Assembly (NCBI GenBank): GCA_028867435.1
Contig: JAGWGI010000007.1
Span: forward strand, 1-48,154
Reading direction: 5' to 3'
From: Microcaldota archaeon
GTDB lineage: Archaea; Micrarchaeota; Micrarchaeia; Micrarchaeales; CABMGC01
DNA: 48,154 nt
Shown: positions 1 through 9,418 of the stretch, in pieces
Layout of the letters: every line of letters starts with the position of its first letter
How positions within the stretch are numbered: the first letter of the stretch is position 1
Made by a program: the position numbers and the translations under genes
The notes under the pieces: model-generated
Seen by the model: the letters and a program-made list of their open reading frames with translations, nothing else
Databases searched by the model: none
What the model was told of the DNA's origin: nothing

Positions 1-130
1 ATTGTTTCACGTCGGTTACTGAACATCGGCGCCGGTTACGACCCGGCGCACACAGTAACCAATTGAGAAATCCTATTTTAACCAAGAAAAAGGTATCGTA
101 GCGAAGCCACACCCCACCCTAAAGGGTGCG
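1..130 (+). mobile_element. Possible right-end remnant of an IS200/IS605-family tnpB element (truncated by window edge)
   Basis: Open frame from base 1, IVSRRLLNIGAGYDPAHTVTN*, overlaps a nested hairpin (GGTTACTG 14-21 / CAGTAACC 53-60; inner GCGCCGG 29-35 / CCGGCGC 43-49). It is followed by CACCC-TAAA-GGGTG at 115-128, resembling the CCACCCTTTAGGGTGG-type right ends of IS605/IS1341 elements. No transposase catalytic core is visible. Confidence 0.35.
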
Positions 131-175
131 GATTACTGAAGATTTAAAGATGGAAAAACAATAGAATGCGATCTA

Positions 176-985
176 ATGGGCATGGCAGAGCTGCGGGGAG
201 AGAAGAGGATAGTAAAGGACATTCTCAAAAAGAATGCCAGGGATATAGACCTTCTGAAGATGGATCCCGTGTCACTGGCAAGGGAGATATCCCAGGTAGC
301 TAGCTCTTCCAAGGGCTTTGTTTCGGAGATGGAGAGCCTCTCTAGAGAATACACCATGGCCTCAGTAATAAAAAGCACTATAATTAGGAGCATGGCGTAC
401 GGATATTGCTTCTCGTATGAGATAAAGTCAGAATCAGTATTCTCACCGCTGACGCTGCACGCCTGCCCTAGCAACCTGACCACCCAAACGGTGATATACA
501 TGGCAGCTGCATTACAAAGCGGGAAACAGACGGTCCAGCGGATTGAGAAAAGCGGGGATAGTGACACATTGATAGGATCTTTGCTCTTGGTGGGCTTTCT
601 TGCTTCCAATAAGATAATAGATATCAATTTTGAGTCTATCAAACTGGAGGCCGAAATGTCTGTTAATGTTATGGGGACACTCAAGGAAAAATGCATTTCG
701 CCGATGGAGCTACTTGAAACCGCAAGGCAGATAAGGGGGAGTAAGATTGGTCCGCACATACAAGGGCGAATGAGTAGGGTCATGACAGAATCCGCACTAG
801 CCACTGCGATCCTAGGAGAGGAGGCAAATGTGCCAATTACCTGGATGAGGGACTTTTTCAAGGCTATAGAAAAAGAGATGATGCTGCCTGTTATGCTAAA
901 ATACGGAGTTGTGAGTGGAAGGGAGGAGCTGGAGAGGCTGTTTGAAAGCTACGAGGGAGCTGCAAACAAGCTGCTTGGGATTTAG
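176..985 (+). CDS. Hypothetical protein (269 aa)
   Basis: Long ORF, no family recognised; preferred over the antisense ORF 133-861 because of its fit with the downstream same-strand genes. Confidence 0.6.
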   Translation: MGMAELRGEKRIVKDILKKNARDIDLLKMDPVSLAREISQVASSSKGFVSEMESLSREYTMASVIKSTIIRSMAYGYCFSYEIKSESVFSPLTLHACPSNLTTQTVIYMAAALQSGKQTVQRIEKSGDSDTLIGSLLLVGFLASNKIIDINFESIKLEAEMSVNVMGTLKEKCISPMELLETARQIRGSKIGPHIQGRMSRVMTESALATAILGEEANVPITWMRDFFKAIEKEMMLPVMLKYGVVSGREELERLFESYEGAANKLLGI

Positions 986-1101
986 ACTACTGGCGAAGTG
1001 TTGCTCGATAGCATTTTGCTTTCAGGTGGGGTATAGTGCACAGGGACACGATAGTTTATTAATATATTATCTCTTATCAATATTGAAGAATAGGTGTTGA
1101 T

Positions 1102-1335
1102 TTGAGAGGAAAGGACACATTAGTAAACTGCGACCAATGCGGAAGGAGCGTCCCAAGGACAAAGGCTGTTGCATACGAGAAGCGTATCAGCTTCGGAACA
1201 GAGATGCACAATGCCAACGACATTAGGTTCCTCACCAGCAGGAAGATCTACTACTGCATAAGCTGTGCGAAGCACAGGGGAATTTTCGAGAAGAAGAAGG
1301 AGCAGGCCGAGAGGGCTGCGCATCGATTCGATTGA
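1102..1335 (+). CDS. rps26e: Ribosomal protein eS26 (S26e) homolog
   Basis: VNCDQCGRSVPRTKAVAYEKR...DIRFLTSRKIYYCISCAKHRGIF matches the eS26 pattern CxxCxRxVPKDKA...YCVSCAIHSKV; TTG start; TATA-like tttattaatatatta just upstream. Confidence 0.85.
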   Translation: MRGKDTLVNCDQCGRSVPRTKAVAYEKRISFGTEMHNANDIRFLTSRKIYYCISCAKHRGIFEKKKEQAERAAHRFD

Positions 1336-1345
1336 TGGTTGAGAC

Positions 1346-2482
1346 ATGGCCACGGACATTGATGAACTCTTGATTTTCAAGCTGCGGGGGATGGAGAAGC
1401 CCAAGAAGCAGCAGAAAGCAGAGGAGGCAAAGCCTGCCAAGAAGGAGGAGATAAAACAGCAGCAAAGGCCAGAGCCGCAGATTGCTACCAAGCCTGCAGG
1501 TGTGCAAAAACCAGAGACGGCTGCAAGTAGGCCGCCTGAATACAAGCCGATTTTCAGCAGCATTGCCCAGCAAAAGCCGGTGCAGCCCCAGAAGCCCCCA
1601 GTACTGGACATTGAAAAACCAGCACAGGCAAAGCCAGGGCAGCCTGAGAGGTTTGTAGTCATACCAAAGGAGGAGCCTGCAGCGCAGAAGAAGCCATATT
1701 TTGGCGAGATGTTTACAAAGCCGCAGGCTGCGGCAGTGCCAGCAAGGAAGAGCGAGGAAGAGGTACTGGTCGAGAGCATGAAGAGGAAAGGCGTCATCGC
1801 CGAGCCTGAGGCAGCAGCGCCGACGTTTTCTGGCAAGCCCCTGAGCGGCAAGGAGAGCATGCAGGCAGCAAAGGGAAGGACGTGCACAAACCACCCCTGG
1901 AGGGGCGCTTATGCGGTGTGCGACTTCTGCAGGAGGCCTTTTTGCTATGCCGACCTGATAGAATACGGCAAGCATTTTTACTGCCTTGAGGACATAGACA
2001 GGGCCACTTCTGGGGCTGCAAGGGAGAAGATAGGCGCGAATGCTTTTACGAAGATCGCAGGCTTTGTCTTCATAGCCAACTCGCTCATACTGCTCTACTT
2101 CACAATGCCCCAGCTCGAGTTCATCTGGGCGAGCGCCAGCAAGATTAGCTCCTCTGCCCTGCTAGCTGCCATATGGGGCAACTACAGCGTGCCTCTGCTT
2201 AATGCTGTGCTTGCTGTGGTGGGGATGCTGGCTGCGATACTGCTCTTCATCACCGAAGACGAGCGTGCAATGTACCTTGCCGGCCTTGTCGCGGCCTTAT
2301 TCTTGATAGGGATTAGCTATGAATACCTAAACAGCTACCTTTACTACACACTGCTGGTCAGCGTGATAGCACTGGTTGAAATTGTGCTGCTCACATACGG
2401 GAGGGTTAGCGCAGTCACTACCTCGTATTCTACAGACCTTGGACCTCCGGACATCGAATGGCCAAGGCTGGAGACGTTTTAG
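1346..2482 (+). CDS. B-box-type zinc-finger membrane protein with K/P/A/Q-rich N-terminus
   Basis: Low-complexity N-terminus, then CTNHPWRGAYAVCDFCRRPFCYADLIEYGKHFYCLEDID (Cys/His zinc finger), then several hydrophobic TM segments. Confidence 0.75.
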   Translation: MATDIDELLIFKLRGMEKPKKQQKAEEAKPAKKEEIKQQQRPEPQIATKPAGVQKPETAASRPPEYKPIFSSIAQQKPVQPQKPPVLDIEKPAQAKPGQPERFVVIPKEEPAAQKKPYFGEMFTKPQAAAVPARKSEEEVLVESMKRKGVIAEPEAAAPTFSGKPLSGKESMQAAKGRTCTNHPWRGAYAVCDFCRRPFCYADLIEYGKHFYCLEDIDRATSGAAREKIGANAFTKIAGFVFIANSLILLYFTMPQLEFIWASASKISSSALLAAIWGNYSVPLLNAVLAVVGMLAAILLFITEDERAMYLAGLVAALFLIGISYEYLNSYLYYTLLVSVIALVEIVLLTYGRVSAVTTSYSTDLGPPDIEWPRLETF

Positions 2483-2568
2483 GCGTTAGTTTATGGGAAA
2501 CGAAACCATGTATTATGTATTTTAAGGCGTATGCGAACTACTAAAATAGATCGAATAGGTAAATCAAT

Positions 2569-3105
2569 ATGAAACAAATCGTGAACGAGGAAGCAGGGAA
2601 GGCGTTGGAGAAGAAGAGGGCTTTTCAGAATGCGGAAACTGGCCTAAGAAGCAAGACTTTGGAGTATTTTGGTTCTGGGAAAAGCGATACAGTTCGCAAG
2701 GCTCTCACTAGGATATTCAAGGAGTACGTTGAGCTCAGGAAGACGCTTAACGGAAAGATTGAGATGCCCTCTAGGCCATCAATCGGGTTTAACGAATATG
2801 GAGAAACCCTGACCGAGCTACAAACCTACGACAAGGAGAAGGGAGAGGTTACGTACGCGATGGTGCTAAAAAAGGCTGGTGACGCATGGCTTGGGATAAG
2901 CATGAGCTCGACTACGAAACCCGAAGTAGTAAACATAAGCGAGGATGTGGGAAGGATCACTTCCATTATTGATGCAATAAAGACAGGCAGCAAGCCGCTC
3001 AAAGAGCTCAAGCACATAGAGCCTCAGGTAGTCGGGATTGCGGTAGTGGAAAGCAGGGAGGAAGAAGGCAGCCCGTACAACTGGAAGGAGATACTGCACA
3101 GTTAG
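2569..3105 (+). CDS. Hypothetical protein (178 aa)
   Basis: Intact ORF; no recognised family. Confidence 0.55.
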   Translation: MKQIVNEEAGKALEKKRAFQNAETGLRSKTLEYFGSGKSDTVRKALTRIFKEYVELRKTLNGKIEMPSRPSIGFNEYGETLTELQTYDKEKGEVTYAMVLKKAGDAWLGISMSSTTKPEVVNISEDVGRITSIIDAIKTGSKPLKELKHIEPQVVGIAVVESREEEGSPYNWKEILHS

Positions 3106-3112
3106 AGGGTAA

Positions 3113-3706
3113 TTAGTTATATCTGGAGAGTTTGCCGCTGCGGCCAAATAGGCCGCGATTATTTTTGAATAGAATTGCGGCCATGCCAGCTTGCCTTGCT
3201 GCATCTGCGTTCTTTTTCTTATCATCAACAAAAAGTATCTCTGATGGCCTAAGCCCCAATTTTTTGATGGCATGCTTGTATATCCTGGGATCCGGTTTTA
3301 TGAGCTTTAGGTAGCATGAGACAATCTTGCAATCAAAGTATGGAAAGCCCATCAATTTTAGCGCCACCTTGTACTCCATGTAACCAGCGTTGGTGAGGAA
3401 TGCCAGTTTATATCTTTTGCGCAGCACCATTAGGCGTCTTAGCAGGGGCTTGTTTGGCTTGGCGCTGGACTTGAAGAACTGTGGATAGTTAACTCTGTTT
3501 CGCTGTATTACAAGGCGCTTTGAGATCAGGTACTCAAACTGACCGGCTCTGATTAGCCCTGCGTCAATTTTATCCTCCAGCGGCGAGACTATGCGATTGA
3601 CAGTGCGAAGACCTTTGCCGCTGGTCGCTGACAGGTATTTGCGATAGCTGTTGATATCATAGTGTACCAGCACCCCAAATACATCGAAAAGCAGGCACTT
3701 TATCAT
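3113..3706 (-). CDS. HAD-superfamily hydrolase
   Basis: MIKCLLFDVFGVL motif I-like; LAFLTNAG motif II; KPDPRIYKHAIKKLGLRPSEILFVDDKKKN motifs III/IV. Confidence 0.85.
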   Translation of the reverse strand: MIKCLLFDVFGVLVHYDINSYRKYLSATSGKGLRTVNRIVSPLEDKIDAGLIRAGQFEYLISKRLVIQRNRVNYPQFFKSSAKPNKPLLRRLMVLRKRYKLAFLTNAGYMEYKVALKLMGFPYFDCKIVSCYLKLIKPDPRIYKHAIKKLGLRPSEILFVDDKKKNADAARQAGMAAILFKNNRGLFGRSGKLSRYN

Positions 3707-3740
3707 GCTACTAACCCTTTTGGGGGCATCTGGACATGGC

Positions 3741-5699
3741 TCACTTGAATCTTATGGTGTCAAGGTCCATTGGCGCCCTTGCCTCTATCCTCAGCCTGTT
3801 GCCTATCCCACGAGCCAGATCCTCGCACTTGGATTCCTCCCCGTGCATTGTGAACACCTTCTTTGGCGTAGGCCTTATGTTCTCAACAAAACTCATCAGC
3901 TGCCTGCGGTCGCTGTGCCCAGAGAATCCCTCAACTGTTGCAACCTGCATGTTTACCTTGAAGTTCTGCAGCTTGCCGTTCTCGCCTGGGAGCGGTATCT
4001 CCTTGGTGCCGAACTGTATCCTCCTTCCAAGCGATGATGCACTGTTGTATCCGACAAATAGTATCGAGTTCTTAGGATCCTCCGAGAGCTCCTTGAAGTA
4101 CTCGAGGCTCACCCCGCCGTTCATCATTCCGCCGCTTGCAAGTATTATTGCAGGACCCCTGTCCACTATCTCACTCCTCTCTCCTTTTGCCACCTCGAAA
4201 ATCTCGCTCTCAAACGGCGAGCGGTTGCTTAGGATCCTGTGCTGCAAATTTGCCTTTAGGTACTCGGGGTACGCGGTGTGTATCGCGCTTGCCTCGAGGA
4301 GCATTCCGTCCAGATATATCGGGGCATCAAGCTTGTACTTTGGGTTGTTTGCAAAGAATGCCTCGAGTATGAGCATCATCTCCTGCGATCTTCCGACTGC
4401 AAAGAGGGGTATTAGCACCTTTCCCCCGTTGTCAACGGCGCGCTTTATCGTGTTCACAAGGTTTATCTCGGCCTCCTGCCTGTTTGCAGTTATGTCGTTT
4501 TGCGCCCCGTACGTGCTCTCCACGAAGAGCGCATCTATCCTAGGGTACTTTGTATCTGCAGGGTCTAGTAGCCTTGTGAAGCCGAACTTTAGGTCCCCGC
4601 TGTGCACTATGTTGTACATCCCCTCCCCTATGTGCAAATGCACAGTGCTGCTGCCCAGAATGTGGCCGGCGTTGTGATACGTGAGCTTTATCTCGTCGGT
4701 GACGTTGGTCACCTCATGGTAGTCCCGGGTTATCATGTGTGAGAGCATCTTCCTTACGTCCTTCTCTTCGTAGAGTGGCGTACCTCCGCTTCTCTGCACC
4801 AGCTTTAGGTAGTCGAAGAGCAAAAGGGCAACCAGGTCCCTTGTTGGAGGAGTGCAGTATACGGGCCCTTCGTAGCCGAACTTGAAGAGGTATGGGACAA
4901 ACCCGGTGTGGTCCATGTGCGCGTGCGTTAGCACCACTGCGTCTATGTCGTTTATCGTTATGTTCGCGCTGTCAAGGTACGGGAACGCCTTGTTCTCGTC
5001 GCTGCCTGCGTTTGCGTCGAGCCCTTTTATCGACGGTTCTGGGCTCAGCCCGCAGTCTATTAGTATCTTTGAATGGTTGGTCTCAAGAAGCAGGGAGCTC
5101 CTTCCCACCTCCTTGAATCCACCAAGGGCGGTGGCCTTTATCCACTCGCTCTTTGAGATAGTCCGATTTATCCTCTTGCCCACGTTCGTGAGGAACTTCT
5201 TGCGAAAATCGCTCTCCTTGAGCAGCATCTGCCTGACGCCCTTTATAACGTCGCTGTTCATGGTCGGTATCCTAAAGACCCTCGGAACCCACCTGGTGTC
5301 TATCACTATGCTCTTTAGAGTGGATCCCCCCTTTCCGATCACAAGCCCTGGCTTTAGCGCCTCGAGGTAGACCTCGCTGAACTCAGGGACAAAGCGTATG
5401 CCCTCCTCGTTTATGCCGGCCTCCTTTGGAACTATCGCGATTATCCTTGCCTTTGCCTCCTCAGGCTCCATCAGCCTGGAGGCTTCGCTGCGGATTATGA
5501 GCTTTTTCTTTACCATCGCGCTGATTCCCTTGACTATGTTCTCGTCGCTGAAAATGTATGCTATGTCCCTAACATAGATTGCTATGTCCGGGCCCTCAAA
5601 CTCGGCCTTTATGAAACCTGCTTGCGACGGTATCCTCTCTTCTATCACCGCCAATATGCTTCTAGTGCCTTCCTGCTTCTCTTTTTGTTCATCCTTCAA
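3741..5699 (-). CDS. fttA: KH-domain beta-CASP metallo-beta-lactamase RNase, archaeal CPSF1 (transcription termination factor FttA)
   Basis: N-terminal KH region (GLVIGKGGSTLKSI), metallo-beta-lactamase THAHMDHTG, HILGSSTVHLH, HSGDLKFG, beta-CASP GFSGHSDRRQLMSF, HGEESKCEDLA; TTG start. Confidence 0.95.
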   Translation of the reverse strand: MKDEQKEKQEGTRSILAVIEERIPSQAGFIKAEFEGPDIAIYVRDIAYIFSDENIVKGISAMVKKKLIIRSEASRLMEPEEAKARIIAIVPKEAGINEEGIRFVPEFSEVYLEALKPGLVIGKGGSTLKSIVIDTRWVPRVFRIPTMNSDVIKGVRQMLLKESDFRKKFLTNVGKRINRTISKSEWIKATALGGFKEVGRSSLLLETNHSKILIDCGLSPEPSIKGLDANAGSDENKAFPYLDSANITINDIDAVVLTHAHMDHTGFVPYLFKFGYEGPVYCTPPTRDLVALLLFDYLKLVQRSGGTPLYEEKDVRKMLSHMITRDYHEVTNVTDEIKLTYHNAGHILGSSTVHLHIGEGMYNIVHSGDLKFGFTRLLDPADTKYPRIDALFVESTYGAQNDITANRQEAEINLVNTIKRAVDNGGKVLIPLFAVGRSQEMMLILEAFFANNPKYKLDAPIYLDGMLLEASAIHTAYPEYLKANLQHRILSNRSPFESEIFEVAKGERSEIVDRGPAIILASGGMMNGGVSLEYFKELSEDPKNSILFVGYNSASSLGRRIQFGTKEIPLPGENGKLQNFKVNMQVATVEGFSGHSDRRQLMSFVENIRPTPKKVFTMHGEESKCEDLARGIGNRLRIEARAPMDLDTIRFK

Positions 5700-5829
5700 A
5701 GAATCACTGGTTAAGGTTGCTGAAATAGTCTACGGCGCCTGCGATTTGGCGCCCTTTTGCCGCTTGCAGCGATGTGGCTCTCTTATTGGTAATCAAGAAA
5801 CCAGACCATGTCGAATCGAAATCTGGAGC

Positions 5830-6468
5830 TCACTTTGAAATGCCTTCTATCTCCTCTGCCGAGAGCTCCTTGTAGCCCGACTTGGTGATCTGCACTATGT
5901 GTATTGCGTCGCCTGTGGCAGTATCCCTCTTCATTGCTATCTTGAGTGCCTTCACCACGTGCTTGCTTATCTCCTGCACCGACTTCTCCTTCTTGTAGAT
6001 GTCTTCAAGGTAGCCTAGCGCCACAGGAGAGCCGCTTCCTGTTGAGGTAAACTTTGACTCGAAGATGTATCCGCCGAACGGATCTAGGCTGTATAGCTCT
6101 GGGACTCCGTTGTTCATCCCCCCAACTAGAAGCTGGACCATGAAAGGCATCATCTTGTTCTCCTGAAGCAGTATCGAGAGCAGCGAAGTGGCGGATGTCG
6201 GTGAAAGAGGCTTTCCCTCGTTCATCTTGTAGAGCTCGTTTTGCGCCTTGAGCACCTTTATCAAATACTCGGCGTCGCCCACTCCGCCTGCTATAGTCAT
6301 GCCAAGATTCTGGTCGATCCTGTTGACCTTGACCGCCTCGTTGCTTGCAAGGAAGGTATCCATGCTGGCGCGTGAGTCCGCACCCAGAACTATCCCGTCG
6401 CTGCACACCACTCCAACTGTCGTTGTCCCCTTCATGATTCTCTCTGAGATGTCCTTATAGTCCATCAA
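5830..6468 (-). CDS. psmB: Proteasome beta subunit
   Basis: Short propeptide ending ...MKG followed by catalytic TTTVGVVCSDGIVLGADSRASM; SGSPVALGYLED late motif. Confidence 0.95.
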   Translation of the reverse strand: MMDYKDISERIMKGTTTVGVVCSDGIVLGADSRASMDTFLASNEAVKVNRIDQNLGMTIAGGVGDAEYLIKVLKAQNELYKMNEGKPLSPTSATSLLSILLQENKMMPFMVQLLVGGMNNGVPELYSLDPFGGYIFESKFTSTGSGSPVALGYLEDIYKKEKSVQEISKHVVKALKIAMKRDTATGDAIHIVQITKSGYKELSAEEIEGISK

Positions 6469-6525
6469 TTACACCTAAGTTTTAAATGAATAAAAGAAGT
6501 AAAAAATTTAAAATTAAACTCCCGC

Positions 6526-6774
6526 TTATATTACTAAGCTACCATTACCTATAAAAGGTTTATTATTGTCTATTGACTCTGCGTATGCGAAGGTCCTGTA
6601 AACCTTTGTTATCTTTACGCGATAGCTCTTCCCGATCCTGGTCTTGGTGTTTCTCACGAAGACGATCAGGTTGTTTATCTTGCCTATGCCTTCGCCATGC
6701 GGGTTCTTTGCCGCCACTTTCACTTCGTACGTCTCCCCTTCGCTTAGGTTCTCTTCCATTTCTACCACTCCCAA
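6526..6774 (-). CDS. TRAM-domain protein
   Basis: EGETYEVKVAAKNPHGEGIGKINNLIVFVRNTKTRIGKSYRVKITKVYRTFAYAE, a classic TRAM domain. Confidence 0.85.
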   Translation of the reverse strand: MGVVEMEENLSEGETYEVKVAAKNPHGEGIGKINNLIVFVRNTKTRIGKSYRVKITKVYRTFAYAESIDNNKPFIGNGSLVI

Positions 6775-6909
6775 TTTCTTTTCGCAGCTGCACTTCCCAT
6801 CTTAAACTGCGACGATACTAGATAATTGGGGGGAGTATTTAAGGGAAATCTCCAACATTGACAGATGACGTAGTGCCGAATGCCGCAGACAACCTCGCAG
6901 ACAACCTGT

Positions 6910-9312
6910 TTATTTCCTTGTAGTTATTGTTATGTTGTTTATTCCGAAATTCAGGTAAGTGCTATTGAATCCTGGCACTGTTGCGTTCTGCGAATAGAAG
7001 AAGAGCTGGTTGAGCCCGGGGATTAGTGTGAGGTTTAGCAGGTAGTGATTTATGCCCCCAGTTGCGCTCATGTTGGCCACAAGGTTTGATGCCGAGTTTT
7101 CATAGAGCAGTATGGGCTTGCCTGTATACGAGCCTGCGTTGAGCTGCATGGTTATGCGAGTCTTGTTGGCCGGGGCGTAGATGTAGAGTGCCCTCACATT
7201 CGGCCCCCACCACAGATTCGCGATTGTGGAGTTGCATAGCGATGCAGAGCTGCAGAACGAATACCCCGGGAACCATGTATCGGAAGTGTAGGCCACAATG
7301 GCCTTTCCTACGTGCGAGGTAGCGTTGAAGGCGTCGAACACTATGGTCGCGTTGTCCTGGTATACGGGCTGGCCAAATAGGTCAAGCAGGTATGTACCCA
7401 GCTGCTCTAGCTCGGACTTGCTGTATGCCTGCCTTATTATAGAGACGAACCCCACTTTGTAGCTGGCCAGCCAGAAGAGGGTCACGTTGCTTGAGTTCTC
7501 TAGGATTGGCGAGGGGTAGACTAGGCCCTGCCCTCCTTCGAGATAGCTTGCCGCCACAGCAAGGGGCAGCGTTATCGAGGGCAGCAGCTCTGTCTCGTTC
7601 ACCCTTGAGGTGTACCCTGTTATCATGGGCCTTTGCGTAGCGGTCTGGTAGTACATACCCTGGCCCAAATAAAGGTTGGGCTGGATGCCGCTGGAGTTCT
7701 GTATGGCAGGCAGCACAAGAGTGGTGAAACCCGAAGACAGATTCCCGATCTCATAGTACACCTTTGGTATCTGGACATTTAGGAAATGGGCGTTTATGAA
7801 GTGTGAAGTCAGTGGAACGCCAGCATATTCTACCAGTATGAGAATCGAGATTATTGCGGCGTAGTAGGTTATGGCATGCTTTGCATTCGCCCGGCTGCTT
7901 GCCTTGCGGGAGTCGGCGATCTCCCTGAAGCCGTAGGCCGCAAGTATTGCAAGAACCAGTGTTACTATCATGTCGAACCTGCCAGGCTCCCTGATTATGT
8001 TGAAGAAGGGAATCGCCCTGTACACCAGATATATGCCAGGTATCCCACTAGAGGTGAGAGCGCCTAGCTGCAGGTACGGACCAAGGGCAAGCCATCCGAA
8101 GATCACTAGTATGACGGCCCAGACTAGGGTGTTTGAGAGCCTGTTCTTCTTCCAGTCATGGAAGAGCGCGATCAGCGCAAGTGCAATAGCAACATATCCC
8201 AGATACGAGACCCGTTCGGTCGGATCCGCAGAATATATAGATGAGTACGAGCCGGCTGGCCCTGTCAAGAAGTTGTTGAATGGGCTGGGGAGCAAAAAAG
8301 AGGATATCGGATCGCTCCAGAGCATGTTGTGCGGGATGTCGTTTAGCTGCGCGGCGGCATGCAAACCTTGGCTGCCTAAAAGTGCGCTAATAGTTGGTAT
8401 CAGGAAAGGGGAGCCTATCACCAGTACCAGTATTATCATTGCGGCCAGATTTATCGCAAAGCGCGTGCTTAGGATTTCGCTTCGCCTTGCCTTGTCTATC
8501 GCATAGATGAGCAGCAAAAAGAAGACAAAAACGCTACTTATTATTCCCTGCTCTGGGTCTCCGAAGAAGATCACTAGCACAAAGCTTATAGCGGCAAGTA
8601 GCGAGTACAATATCTTCTTCTCTCTTATCATAATCAGGAAGAAGAGCAAAAAGAGCGGAAGGAATTCTATGCTGGTCCAGTTAAGGTGGCTGAAGGATTG
8701 CGCAAGGTGCATGGGGCTGAATGCGAAGATTATACCAGCTATGAAGGCTGCGTACTTGTTCTTGACAAGATAGTCGGCGAGCAAAAACATGAAGAATCCG
8801 GAGAGCATGAAGTCTGTGAAGAAGACCATGTTGTATCCAAAACCCAGCCCGTTGCCCCCGAATGCGCGGCCTATCGCCTGGAACGGGGCGCTGAAATACG
8901 CAGCGAGCGGCGAGAGGGTCTGGGTTGCAAGGTTTGCCCCAACCGGATAGTATAGCATTGTAGTCGAATAGATTGAGGTGTGAAGAGTAAAGGTTGCGAA
9001 GTTCACCCACCACAGGTTCCAGAGCGTCTGGTACACGTCTCCAGCTCCGTTGACAACGACGTTTGCAAGGTTCGAGGTCACTGGCCAGAACACGATCATT
9101 GCAAGGATAAGGTAGATTGCAAGGGCCGGTATGTACTCCGCAAAGTACTTGCTAATCGCTACTGGGTCAATCAATGCCTTTTTGTGCGAATGGCTGGCAG
9201 CATGCTCGTGGTGCGGCTGCTGCGCGGCGTGATGACCATGGTGCTCCTGTGCAGCGTTGTGCTCGTGGTGCCATTCGTGTTCGTTGTGCTTTTGAGCGTG
9301 CTCTTCATCCAT
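6910..9312 (-). CDS. Polytopic membrane protein, GT-C/YfhO-like, with His-rich cytoplasmic N-terminus
   Basis: Many TM helices; WNLWWVNFATFTLHTSIYSTTMLYYPVGANLATQTLSPLAAYFSAPFQ resembles GT-C-like archaeal membrane proteins; N-terminus MDEEHAQKHNEHEWHHEHNAAQEHHGHHAAQQPHHEHAASHSHKK. Confidence 0.7.
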   Translation of the reverse strand: MDEEHAQKHNEHEWHHEHNAAQEHHGHHAAQQPHHEHAASHSHKKALIDPVAISKYFAEYIPALAIYLILAMIVFWPVTSNLANVVVNGAGDVYQTLWNLWWVNFATFTLHTSIYSTTMLYYPVGANLATQTLSPLAAYFSAPFQAIGRAFGGNGLGFGYNMVFFTDFMLSGFFMFLLADYLVKNKYAAFIAGIIFAFSPMHLAQSFSHLNWTSIEFLPLFLLFFLIMIREKKILYSLLAAISFVLVIFFGDPEQGIISSVFVFFLLLIYAIDKARRSEILSTRFAINLAAMIILVLVIGSPFLIPTISALLGSQGLHAAAQLNDIPHNMLWSDPISSFLLPSPFNNFLTGPAGSYSSIYSADPTERVSYLGYVAIALALIALFHDWKKNRLSNTLVWAVILVIFGWLALGPYLQLGALTSSGIPGIYLVYRAIPFFNIIREPGRFDMIVTLVLAILAAYGFREIADSRKASSRANAKHAITYYAAIISILILVEYAGVPLTSHFINAHFLNVQIPKVYYEIGNLSSGFTTLVLPAIQNSSGIQPNLYLGQGMYYQTATQRPMITGYTSRVNETELLPSITLPLAVAASYLEGGQGLVYPSPILENSSNVTLFWLASYKVGFVSIIRQAYSKSELEQLGTYLLDLFGQPVYQDNATIVFDAFNATSHVGKAIVAYTSDTWFPGYSFCSSASLCNSTIANLWWGPNVRALYIYAPANKTRITMQLNAGSYTGKPILLYENSASNLVANMSATGGINHYLLNLTLIPGLNQLFFYSQNATVPGFNSTYLNFGINNITITTRK

Positions 9313-9386
9313 GCCAATCAGTGCTTTGCAGATAGTCCTTTAGATCCAAGTTAGAGAATCTATTTAATTTGAGTATGTTATACAAT

Positions 9387-9401
9387 TATAAAAATATTTA
9401 A
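9387..9401 (+). promoter_or_regulatory. Probable TATA box for the flippase/GT2 transcript
   Basis: attataaaaatattt, about 20-30 nt upstream of the probable start at 9419, in a divergent intergenic region. Confidence 0.5.
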
Positions 9402-9418
9402 ACCCGACAGGAGTGGTT

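Noticed and set aside
133-861. Minus-strand 242-aa ORF opposite the 176-985 ORF
   Set aside because: Shadow ORF; Ser/Leu/Ile-rich composition typical of antisense translation, no motif support.
1380-1780. Apparent repetitive AAG/CAG/GCA-rich DNA
   Set aside because: Explained by the low-complexity K/P/Q/A-rich N-terminal coding region; no tandem unit.
1120-2021. Several long minus-strand ORFs opposite eS26 and the B-box protein
   Set aside because: Cys/Leu/Ser-rich antisense translations of a K/A/P-rich gene; the plus-strand products have clear domain motifs.
3736-4677. Plus-strand 313-aa ORF
   Set aside because: Lies antisense within the fttA coding region, whose motifs are unambiguous.
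7970-9354. Plus-strand ORFs (7970-8506, 8507-8773, 8980-9354)
   Set aside because: Antisense to the 800-aa membrane protein; no motifs.
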